Origin: Macrocystis pyrifera | Lineage: Eukaryota > Sar > Phaeophyceae > Laminariales > Laminariaceae | Assembly (NCBI GenBank): GCA_031763025.1 | Contig: JASSKH010000028.1 | Span: 2,970,981-3,034,980, forward strand | DNA: 64,000 bases | Direction of reading: 5' to 3' | Shown here: positions 9,841 to 21,800 of the stretch, piece by piece | Layout of the letters: each line of letters starts with the position of its first letter | How positions within the stretch are numbered: position 1 is the stretch's first letter | Position numbers and translations under genes: made by a program | The notes under the pieces: model-generated | What the model saw: only the letters and a program-made list of their open reading frames with translations | The model's database searches: none | Told to the model about the DNA's origin: nothing

Positions 9841-12800
9841 CTGCGGGGGGGGGAAAAACGGGCACAAAGTGGGCACAAGGGGCGAAGTATTACACTAATA
9901 TGAGACCCAGAAAAGCCGACAGAAAAAAAAGGGCGATCATTCCCCCCGTCTATTACGAAGGAACATACAGTAGTGATCAGAACCAAATAGGGCGTGCAAA
10001 TGTATGGGGATGAGCGTCTTTTGGGTCTATCGTGGATTCTGATCAAATAGGCCCCCCCGTCTAGTGTGAGGGCGCAGCACTTCGAAAAGAGCCATGCAGC
10101 GGGCCTGCCGTACAATTACAACTCAAATCAGAACCTAAATGAGTCGTCACCTAGCTCAGCAGTCAGGACTCCCTGAAGTGACTGACGCTGCAACAGAAAT
10201 TTCGTTTCGTCGTTTTTCTACTTTCCACCTCTCAGGTACTCAAAAGGGTCCACAATCCGGACAGATCAGGACCTAGATCATCCAGGTCCTAACCCGCCGT
10301 TTTATGAGGCGTTGTGCAGGATCTGTGTCGTGCAGATCTCACGCAGGCGACATGTTTCAGATCATGCAGATTATACGGGTCTCACCCGGAAGCTACCAGA
10401 TGCAGATCAGGAATCTATCCGCTCTGAAATATCTACATCATGCGGCGGGAACTGATCATCTAGATCATAATCTATCTGTCTGAGATGTGACAGGGCTGTA
10501 ACTTCCTCCACTGTGAGGGGAAACATAAGGACCCTCTAGACCTTAACATGAAGATCAATCAGTCTCTATGGTATACCAAAACGCCCATTTTTTTGGCAAG
10601 AAGCTGTGTGGAATTATAATGGGCTACCTACGTATTGTTCGCAGCAGTCCACCGATTAATATTTTGTGTTCGCGTGCACATGGCGCGGTGTCCGCCCCCC
10701 ACCGCTGTCAGAGCTCTGGGAAAAATAATGGGACTTTTGAGGACGAAAAATTGCACACGAATTTCTGAGCAAATACAGGAGGCCAGATGCACTGCCACAC
10801 TAGCATTTGCCCGAAGAAAGTCGGTACGCGTCGTGGTGGGATACGTAGAGTCGAACATATCGGAACCGAAGCGCTGTCACGCAGCGCAGCGAGTCATATT
10901 AATAGGCGCGCTGGTGCAGAGTCCTTACAAAAATCCGCCTAATAGCCTTTTATTAGAGGTACACGGGGAAGAGCGGAGCGGGGAGCGCGCAAGACCGCAG
11001 ACTGGGCGGTGAGGGGGGCGGGGGGAGGGGGCGAACCAATCAACCTACAATAGGGTCCAGTCCTGGTGCTTGACGGTAACAACGTGACAGCAGTATCTCG
11101 ATAAACGAAGGGACAACTTTTGACTAAACGAAGGGACGATTTTTGACTGAGCTACGAGTACAACTTCGTTTACAGGGCAAGGCGTCCGGGAGAAGGTATG
11201 GGAAAAATGAAAACAAGAATAAAAATCACCTGCACATCCATATTTAATACTACTTCGCTTGCCGTCTGACAATGCACACCGCGTTTCAGCACGGTATTAA
11301 TCGAGTACGTACTATACCGATTATCAACCCCCATTGTATCTGCGCCAACGAGTTTGGGGACAAACTACGTGGAAATCGTGTCGGATTTTTCTGCAGTTCC
11401 GAAAGGGTTACTCACTATTCCGGGGGACCATAGTAAATAGGACCAAATATTGTTAGTAAAAATAGTGAAATATATAGTTTTTTGTATGTATCGTAGGTCC
11501 TATTTACTATGGTCCCCCGTAATAATAGTGTAAGAGTAGTAATCAGAACCAAACATAGTTGTGTGAACACACGGGGGATAAATGGGTTTTCGGTCCCTCG
11601 TGGGCTCTGATTACCATAGCCCCTCGTAGCAGTATACCTGGCCAAATTGCCGGAGGTACCTCAAGAAAAGAAAGCGAACGAGCACCTGAATATTGAGAGG
11701 CAAGAAGCTAACCAGCCCGTAGCTGTCGACGACGTCGCAGATCTCCTCCGTCATCTTAGCAAAGCGATCGTTCCCTCTCCGCCGGCCACTCTCGCCCCCG
11801 CTTTCTCTCGACCCTCGCGGATCAGACTCCTCCCCTCCCTCTCCCCGCCCGCCTTGCCCTCCCTCTCCCTCTCCCTCTCTCCTCAGCTCGTCGCCGCCTT
11901 GGCTATCGGGGCATCCCTGGTCTCCCTGTTGATCTTCTTTCTCCTCATCCCCCATGTTCGGGGGCGCGTCAAGGTAGGCCAAGAGCTGCCGCATGTCTTG
12001 GCAGTCCGTGAAGAAGTCCAGGTTGAAAGGGAGGGGCCCCATCTGCTCTACCAGGTCCACCTATTGAGGGTGTATGTAGGAGGGCGCCAGCAAAAATGCG
12101 CCGCATACTTGTCAACAAAACGCTAATTTTACTGTTTTGTTTTGTTTTTTTAACTCACTAAATGACGTATTTGTACAATTTCACAAGAAACAACTCTTGT
12201 TTCTGGCTTTTTTGTTTTGTCCTCCGGCCGACCGGTATTAAAAATGAGGATTAACCCTTTTGATACTGCACCGTACAGAAACATGTGTCTGACTCTGATA
12301 TTCCAAGTAATTTGTCCCCGAAATGGGAGTACCGTCCCAAAGGAGTCAACTTCACCACACTTGCACTTTCAACTGTGTCGTGAGTCGATAGTAAATGCTG
12401 GCTTGGTAATTGTGCCGCACTCCTCATACCTAATTGCACCTCATTGCTCGTACGCACCCACGTCCAAGTAGTATCGGCCGCATAACGCTGACGGCGGTGC
12501 TTCTGCTCCTTCAGTAGCAGTGCATGCTATTCAGCATTTGACCAGAGGGGCTGCTGTACAGCAGTCGCGACTGAACATTTATCGCGAAAAATATAGGCCG
12601 CCGTAGCCTTTTTTTTTAACAGCAGTACCACTTAAGTCTCTAAATATAAGGTATTGAATAGTAGTATAAAAATGTCTCTATATTTCGGTAGTACTTAAAA
12701 TATGATGTTACTCGTGTGTCGAACACACGCGCTGAATTGATTCGTATGTCGACTGAAATGGCATCTTATATTATGTCGACTGCCGTACTTGGTTCGTCCT

Positions 12801-15800
12801 CTTTAACCCGTTCAGAACTGTGGTCTCGTTTGGGGAACAAACCACTCGAATTCTAAGTACTATCTGTAGTTTGTCTTCATAACGGGACTGCATTTAAAGG
12901 AGTTGCTGGAGGAGTGAGGCACTGACCGGTTGGGGGAGAGGGTGGGCAAACTGGAGGAATGCACACAGGTGATACTTCGTATTAATAGTTTATCGTATGA
13001 TAGCGGGTAATCGCCAATCAATCTATGGCAGCAGCAGAATACAGCAAGTACAGGTAATCGTTGCACGCAAGCAATTCTCGGCCGAACGCACATATCGGTA
13101 TAATACTTCCTCTACTCACTACCCGGGACCTGGTACTGCTGCTGTATTAGTCTACGTTTAGCTGCGAATGTTAGTATTAATAGTATCAATATACAATATG
13201 TAGGGGTAGCTGAATCTACTCGTACCATCTACAGACGAAAACGCAACATGGAGTCGCGGCAGGCAGTGGTCTCACGGACATTACAGCAGCAACTTTATGG
13301 TGTACATCGAAGGAATCGAGTAAAGCAGAAAGCAACAGAACAAAGGCCACAACACTTCAAAAATAATACCAGCACATACACGAGGTAAAATACGCGCGAT
13401 CGAGTGTAGCAGCTTGAAAGTAGAGTTTCGATGAAATGCTCAAGAGGTTGTCATTAGTTTTTTGCTGGTACCAATTCATTTGTACGTAAATGCAGCATGT
13501 TATAGGGATGAGAAAACATGAAAACCGATCAATGATGCCTGCGGTTGCACCAGGTACAACAGGAGAACATACGTACGGAATATGTTCTTGGTACGATATG
13601 ATGTTGTATCACATAAAGGCAGCAACAATGCGTGAACAGGTAACTGCTGTGAAAAGGCAACCGTTGTACAGCTGTTATATTGTATACAACGGCAATGCTA
13701 ATGTTGACACTCGTGTTACAGCAGTAGTGTGTTACCACTGCTGTGCCTAGCGCAATCGAATACGTAGTGGGTTCATACGTAGTGGGTTCGTTTCGAAGGC
13801 GGGGGGGGGGGGGGGGGGGGGGCGGACTATGTTTGGATTAAACACGTTTGTGGAACACAACAACTGCTGATCGCACCATATACCACTCCGGGCAGAAGGT
13901 TAAGGGACGTTTAGAGTTTCGACACTTGTTTTATTGCCAAGCGGCCCTTAAGTATACATACCTGGTATACGAACCTGGTACCACTCTCGTCGTGAATATA
14001 TCACACCCTGGACAATTACTATTTCAATAGTCTATTGTGTCTACAATTGATTCAGGAGGATGTGTGTTAATTGGATTTGTCTCGACAATTGTTTTTGGTG
14101 ACTGTCTATTAATTGAAATTATCAACACAATTGTTTTCAGCGATTGCCCATTGATTGAAATTGGCCAGGCAATTGTTTTCGGCGATTGTCTATGAATTGG
14201 AATTGTCCAGGCAATTGATTTCGAATACCATCTACTAGTTGGAATTGTGTGAGCAATAGGTTTCGAGTGTTGTCTATGAATTGGAAGTGTCCAAACAATT
14301 GGTTGCGGAGACTGCCAATTAATTGGAATTATTCATCAAATTGATTTCGGGTGCTATCCAATAATTGGAATTGTCCAGACAATTGATTTCGGGTGTTGTC
14401 CACTAACTGAAATTGTTCAGACAATTGATTTCGGGAGCTGTCTATTAATTGGATTTGTCTGAACATTTGATTTCGGCTGCTGCTTATTAACTGAAATTGT
14501 CCGCACAATTGGTTTCGGGTGCTGCCAATTAAATGGAATTGTCCAAACGGACTTCGGCGACTGGAAAGTAGTTGGAATTGTCCGCACAATTCATTTCAGA
14601 TGCCGCGCAAGAAATCAATTGCTCGATAAACGTCATGGCCGTGTACCTACAGTACTTATTGAATTATGATAGACACTCCCCATTGAATTGATACTACTCG
14701 TAATATAGAACAATAAAGGACCTTGCAAATGACTGCGTATTGAGGGAAGTTCCCGATCCTGTTGTAGAGGCAATACTAGCATGGTGGTACTGTTGTGTAC
14801 TGACCAAATGAAATGTAGTTCTACAAGTAGCTGCCAGCTTTCAAATAACCTCCTAAACTCGATAGTCATGACAATTCCAATTAGTAGATCGCTTCCGAAT
14901 CCCATTGTCCGGACAATTCCAATTGATTGACGGTATCTTCAAGCAGTTGCCCCGACAAGTCTAATTCATGTAAATTACCCGAAATCAATCGCTCAAGCAA
15001 TTCCAATTAATAGACAGCCTGTGGCACAATTTCAATTGATAGGCAGTTTCCGAGCTCAGTTGTCTGGACAATTCCAATTATTGAAAACCACCAAACATCA
15101 ATTGTTCAGACAATTCCAATTAATGGACAGTTTCTAAAATCAATTGTCAGGGCAACTTCAATTGATAGAGAGTCTCCAAAATTATTTGTCCGGCCAATTC
15201 CAATTGTTAAACAGTGCCCGATATCAATTGTCCGGATAAATCCAATTGTTAAACAGTATCCAAGATCAATTGTCTAAACAATTTCAATTGCTAGACAGTC
15301 TATGACATCACTTGCCCGGACAATTCCAATTAATAGACAACTTCGTGACTCTGCTGTAGGGGCAATAGTCTATTGATAGGTCTATTGTCCAAGGCATAAG
15401 CAGAAAAGGGCGGGACGCCCCAACGTCAGCTCTGTATTTTATGTCCGCGGGTAGGAAGTTTTGATACCGCTTAGCCCATGTGCTCAGATGTGATCATTAA
15501 AAAAAAAATCACGAAACAAAGTAATCTGTATGCACTGTTGTTTTGAAATGTACGGGCAGCTAATTTGGAAGACTGCCCACCAATGATGGCATTGTCTGAA
15601 GTAGTTTTGGAGATTTCGCATCAGTCGGAATTGTCGGGATACTTGATTTTGTATACCGTCTATTAATTGGAATTGCCCGGACAATTGATTCAGAAAGCAG
15701 TCTGCTAATTGAAATTATCCGGACAAATTGATTTTGGAGACTGTATAAATTGGACTTGTCGGGACAAATACTTTTGGCGTCAGTCTACTAATTGAAATTA

Positions 15801-18800
15801 TCCGGACAACTATTTCGGGGGGCCGACTATCAATTGGAATTGTCGGGACAATTGATTCAGGAGACAGTCTGTCAATTGGAATTGGCCGGACAATCTATTT
15901 AGGAGAAGGTCCATTAATTGGAATTGTCCGGACCATTGATTACGGAGACTACCTGTAAAGTGAAATTGTCTGGACAATAGGGTCAGGTAGGGGTCACTTA
16001 ACAGAAATTGTCTGGATAATAGAGCTCGACGCCTTTCAATTAACTGGAATTAGGGACCACAATAGACAGTCAATTGCAATAGGAAGCTATTAATAGACTA
16101 TTGGACTATTGTCTATTGTCCAGGGTGTGGAATATATACTACCAGGTACCACTCTGAACGTAAATTTAAGGGCCGCTTGGTCTTGATATTAATGTCTAAA
16201 CGGTCCTTATATTCCCGACCAGAGTGGTATTTAATATTCAAGGCTTGCGGCAAAAAAAAAATACTCTACGTAGAGAAAAAAAAAAATGAACCCAGGGAGA
16301 TTCGAACTCCCAATCTTCAGGACTGGAATCTGACGCGTTGCCATTGCGCCATGGGTCCGTATCGTAGTAACGATGAGTTACGCGCGATATTTTCGGGATG
16401 TATACCAGGAGCAGCAAATGTACCAGGAGCAGCAAATGCTGTGTGGCTGTTGCTTGATTTATCCCCTTTGTGTGTAGAAGCGATTCGCATTCAATTTACA
16501 GAGAATATCGCAAACAGGGCCAACAACCGCGCGATCGAAAAAGTAGTGCTTGTATGAGTTTCGACGAAAATCTCGTTTGAAAATACGTAAACCGTTTTGT
16601 CCTATGACTGATTGTTTTGATGCTCAAAGCTTGCATGTATGTACCTGGTATCATGTAAGGTAGGTCAACAAAGGGGTGCACGTAAAAAACAAACTCGGAC
16701 ACCCCCACATTATCGAGACCCAGAGAGGGGGCGGGGTATACTGAAACCGAGTTTTTTTTTTTTTTTTTTATCCTCCCACGAATTGGTTAAAATAAAGATT
16801 AAGCTCACCACACTTCCACGTTCCAATTTCGTGTCGTGTGTCAATTAAAAATAAACTTTTGAAAAAAAAATCCTTCCGTAAATTCATATGCACAAATCCC
16901 ACCTCACTATTAATACGAAGTACCAGGTAGTATGTTTTTCAGTGTGACCTCTTCAGGAGTCTCGTGTCGTTTTATTTTTGTGTCGTTCGCTCCTGAGTAT
17001 TGAGCACACATTTTACATATACGATATTCACACCTGGTATGCACCTGATGGGTTTTCGGGGGGGCATAGTAAATAGGACCAAATATTGTTAGTAAAATAG
17101 GTAAATATATATGGTAGGTTTTTGTCTCTACCTTAGGTCCTATTTACTATGGTCCCCCGAAATAATTCCCGTGTCTGCTGTAATGGCCTTCGACGGCCGA
17201 CAAAAAATGATACGTACCTGGTACACACATTCCTGGTACACACCTCATATCAGACATACATGCAAAAAAAGAAAAACGAATATCAACGATATACGTGCGG
17301 CTCGCAGGGACAACGAAGCTCACCTTGGAGAGCACATTAACGTGAGGCAGCTCCAGCCGCAGCATGACCATGAGGGACAGCAAAGTGGCAGAGATGAACA
17401 CCGACGGATTTCTGCAATCATGGCAAATGTTACACCATGTGTCAAGCACGCGGGCAGAGAGAAAAGGAGAGCGAAGCGAGCGAGAGGAGTTATACTTCGC
17501 GTCGTGTGTACGTACACATTGTATGTGGGCGTTTCGCGGAGGTCGTAATCTTCCCAGTCTTGGTGTCACGTCGTGGTTACGTGAGCGATGACTCTATCCA
17601 CTATATCATATAGTTTACAAGGCGCTTCGCTCCGCGGGCGGCCTGCGGCCTACGCCGCCCGCTACGCTCGCTCAGGGAGGAAAAGCACATCAAATTATGC
17701 GAAGCGAACAGAGGTCCATGATTGAATATAGTTTTTCTCATGCATGCATGATTGATTGTAGTTGCAAACTGGCGACTTGATAATGCCAAGAGTCCCGCCG
17801 CCATGCGTCAGGAGAAAACAGCTCGGACGCCACATACGCTTCGCGTCGCGGGCAGGTTTCCGCTACGCTCGCTCACATGCCGTACGTACGTACATACCCC
17901 AGGTGGGGTACTTATTTTCTTCTTTCGATGTGCTCTATGTCTGTACTGAGTACAGTGTACTCGTATGTACGAAATATAAAGCACAGCACGGCACAGCAAC
18001 ACCCCAAAAACAATCAAAATGAAACCGAAAATTTCGGAAAGAAAACCAATCCCCGTCTCTTCTCGTGTAATGATTTCCTGCCTGCTTGGAGCACCTTACA
18101 CCGGTCAAAAAGAAAAAAAGAAAAAAGTCAAACAGCAGAGCTTCTCTCTCAGTCTCGTACGCCGCCCGCCCCTTTCACGATCATCTCGCCACCGATTCAA
18201 TTCGCATAAAGCTTTCCTCCCTCTCTTCCACAGTGAGCCCCGTCGCTCGCTTCGCGTGAAGCCCGGTGCTCACCATGGACCTCGTTCGCCAGCTCGACAA
18301 TGTTGGTGCTCAGACTGCCTCACTCTCTCTGTTATTTTTAGTTTCGTCGAAAAAATAAACACCACTTGAATTTTTTTGGCTCATCAAAACGACCCATATA
18401 TACTCGTACATACTATAACCGGAACCACACCAGGAGGCCAGACAGAGCCCATTCATGCTTCCCTCGTGCCTCGAGGCACACGCGACGCCTAGCTACGAAA
18501 ACAGCGACCGCGCTCCTTGCAACTCCCCCTCCACCCAGCACCCGCTGACACCCGCGACGGTGCCGCGCTCGCCCGCGGAAGCGTGCTCGGAGTACACGCA
18601 CGGGCACGAAACGAAAGAAGAAAAAAGGAAAGAAGGACTGAAAGTGCAAAGAGAAATGGAGAAAACAAAGACCCGCTGGAAAGGTTCGGCAAGTCATAAA
18701 AGGAGGCGTTTTCCAAGTGGGAGGTCTGAGAGGCCAGGGATGTACCAACCGAGCACGCTCAGAGAGTGAGATATCTACTGTATAAGTAGTTCTATACTAC

Positions 18801-21800
18801 TGCTGCAACTGCTGTACAGCGGTCATGGCTTTGGTCATGCTTGGATGGCGTTTTCTCTTTTTTTGGATTGGATAGAGAAAACACAACAACGCCAAAGATG
18901 GTTGGGCGTAGCTTGTTCCACGGACTGCGAAACGCTATGCACGTGCTTGTTGTTTCTGCAAAATGTGTCCCCAGGTAGATACGTATTACGATAGCAAATC
19001 AGTAACGAGAAAAATGGTTGGCAAACTCGATCAGGGCAAATACGTAGAGGGCCTCGCGAGCGAAAAATTATCCACTTACAGTATCGAGGAAGACAACCGT
19101 ATCAACGCTGTGGGACGTTCGGCGGACGATATTTTCGTACGATGTCTGAGAGCTGGTATCTCTCCAGGATTAATATCCAGCACGGACACTGGGTGTGTCT
19201 CATGTCGATGGGCGGAGAGAACGCGGTTTAGTGTGAACGGCACACCCAGCATACGACGAGTGTACGAGTAACACCCAGCATACAACGAGTGTACGAGTAG
19301 AGGATGCCCAGTAGCCGTAGCAGCTGTGTATGTTCTTCACACCATGCCGTTATTTCTACTCGTCGACATCCAGCACACGCAGTGTCTCCGCGCATTCTTC
19401 ATCATGGAGAGAAAAAAACGCTCTGTCGTCACAAAAACTACGACACAGAGATGTTGTAGACTTCTGTGGCTCATTTCATCGAGCGTGCGCCGACTGTACC
19501 ACGAGAGCCTGTGCTGGAAAGTAAGGACAGCGCAAGTATGCAACTGGCTATAAAACGGTGAAGGCGAACGAGTGTCATGGGGCCGGGCCACCTTCTCACC
19601 CGCAGTGGTAGGCGTCGACAAGGTGAACCGCCGTAAGCCGCACGTCTTCCTTCTGCAGTCGCTGCACCACATTCTGAACACAGGAACAGTGCGTGAACAG
19701 CTCCACCTGTACCGTGTCGTTTGCACCAGAAGCAGTATCAGTAGCAGCAGTAGCAGCAGCGGCAGCAGCAACAGTGTCATGGGCAGCAAGCAGCATAAGC
19801 AGTAACAGCATCAGTAGCAGCAGCAGCAGTGTCATGGGCAGCAGCACTCGCAGCAGCAGCAGTGTCGACTGTTACGACAAGATGACAGAAGAAACCACGG
19901 AGAGTAAATGGCGGCTACAGCAAGCCACGAACAGCTGAGGGCGGCACGTTGAACTCGAGTCTGGCCGTTTGCGAGGCTCACGCGGTAGCCTCACTTGCCA
20001 TACAACATACAACTCCAACACATGAACTGGTACGATACACGCTGCGAATAGCAGCTCGCCGCGTGTTCTTTTGGGTGACGTAAATAGACTCGAGAGAGCT
20101 TGACAGCGTCTAGAGCTGTCCGCTGTACCAGGTACCGCGTGCGGACAGGCCTCGAGGCGCAACGCCAACCCTGCTCAAAGAGCGATTTGGCTGCTTTAGG
20201 TATAATTTGGGTAGTGGGCAGGAGGGATAGCAGCGAACAGACTTGTTAGCGGCAGTGACACATTGGACTCAGTCAAGTGTCCCTCTTTCGTTGTTGTGCG
20301 GGTGTAATAGTTTCACACCTACTGTAGGACAAATCATGATCTATCTATCTATTGTAGATCACCTAGCTCCTCAGCAGCCGTTGCGAGAGGTAGTGAAGGA
20401 TCTGTTGTAGTACAGATCCCACCAAGGAAACGTGTGCTACGTAGATCATGCGGATTGCATGGGTCTCACCCGGCAACATGAGCTAGATCATACAAGATCG
20501 GGAATCGATCTGCCTTGAAAGGTTTAGATCATGATCTGTAGATGATCTGTCCGAGGTGTGAATAGTCTGACTGCTGTGCTAACATGCGCTTCGAGGGCTG
20601 CATAGACCTTGGCCCAGTTTGGACAAAAAAGGTCTACATACACGTCGTATAGATCACAATCTAGAGTAGTAGATCCTAACCTGCCGTTATCAGTTGTTGC
20701 GCAAGATCTTTATAGTACAAAGCTAACCCGAGGAGACATTTCCTGCTGTAGTTCATGCAGGCTATACGGCTCCCACCCACCCAGCAACATGAGCTACAGA
20801 GTAGATCATACCTGGTATACAACAGATCAGAAACCTATCTGCCCAAAAAGATCTATACCAGGTACCAGGTATGATGAAGTGGGAATCAATTATGAGCTCG
20901 AGGAGTGGAATTGTTGAGGAATACGCCGTTGTTTCACACTTTACTATAAACCTGGCGTATCAGTAGCAACCAAACCCCAGGTTGGTCTAAGCTACAGCTG
21001 TAACCCCGATTGCCTAAGAAGTTTCTCGGAAAATTCTCCGAAAAATCTCAGAATGAAGGTGTCACACAAAGGAGATACTGCTACTGTACGTGGTGTGACT
21101 ATCAACCACTGTGTCGAAGCTGGGCCAAATCGTAACACTGCGAGTACTCGTACTGCTGCTGTGTTGTGCGCTTCCTCTGCGGGTACTGCTGGTAATGCTG
21201 GTACTGCTGTTGGTCCTGCTGGGAACCAGGTATATAACTGCTGTTGCGCTGGCGAAACATTTTGGTCAAAATAGCCTTTTTCCGCAACAGCCGGGAGGGC
21301 CCGGTTGCGCGCTCAGCACAACACGCGATTTTGGGCGCGCAACTTTTAGGCCGCAGGCCTAAAAATATGTCGCGGGCCTTTTTTGTTCGCCGTACGTTCG
21401 TAGGCGATCTTTTTTTTTTGGAACACTGCTGTTTTTCAAATTCGCCTTTGGCGAAAAAAAAATTGAGCCCCCTTTTTGAGTTCGCCGGAGGCGAAATTTT
21501 GTTTTTATGAGGACGAGGGTTTTTATGTTTTTATTATTACGGGGGTCCATAGTTAACAGGACCAAATATTGTTAGTAAAAATACCTAAATGTATAGTTTT
21601 TTATGTATGCCATAGGTCCTGTTAACTATAGACCCCCGTAATAGCCCTTTTTCTTTTGTTTCGCCTGTATATAGCGAAACAAAATAAAATTAGGGTCTGA
21701 TCCCCACACACGCCTTTTCGAGGTTCGGGACGCACTTTGTTACACTCGGTTTTCGGGCATATATTCGCGCATATATCGCAATTTGTTGGCCTCCGGCAGC

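Larger units (their letters stand above)
9841..11685. other. GPN2 intron 5
   Basis: Holds a MITE-C copy (about 9968-10047), a repeat R copy in reverse orientation (about 10140-10560), a MITE-A (11416-11523) and a second MITE-C (about 11535-11625). No exon seen. Confidence 0.6.
13881..16229. mobile_element. 2.35-kb inverted-repeat (foldback-like) element
   Basis: Both ends begin TACCACTC when read inward, and about 150 bp of each arm matches the other inverted (shared blocks: AAGCGGCCCTTAA, CACACCCTGGACAAT, AATAGTCTATT). Between the arms lie three arrays of a 42-bp unit built on the self-complementary core TTGTCCGGACAATT. No transposase frame is visible. The outer 83-100 bp of each arm resembles a small free-standing repeat at 35206-35288. 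Confidence 0.6.
12061..17323. other. GPN2 intron 4 (5.3 kb)
   Basis: Holds MITE-B copies (about 12295-12350 partial, 12805-12900), the 2.35-kb inverted-repeat element (13881-16229), a tRNA-Trp gene (16287-16358), a G run (13801-13822) and a MITE-A (about 17053-17164). The rest is unassigned. Confidence 0.6.

Noticed and set aside
14329-14589. A frame of 14-residue repeats (QFQLIDSTRNQ)
   Set aside because: The 42-bp minisatellite period is divisible by three; short, no start context, and inverted copies nearby show it is DNA repeat.
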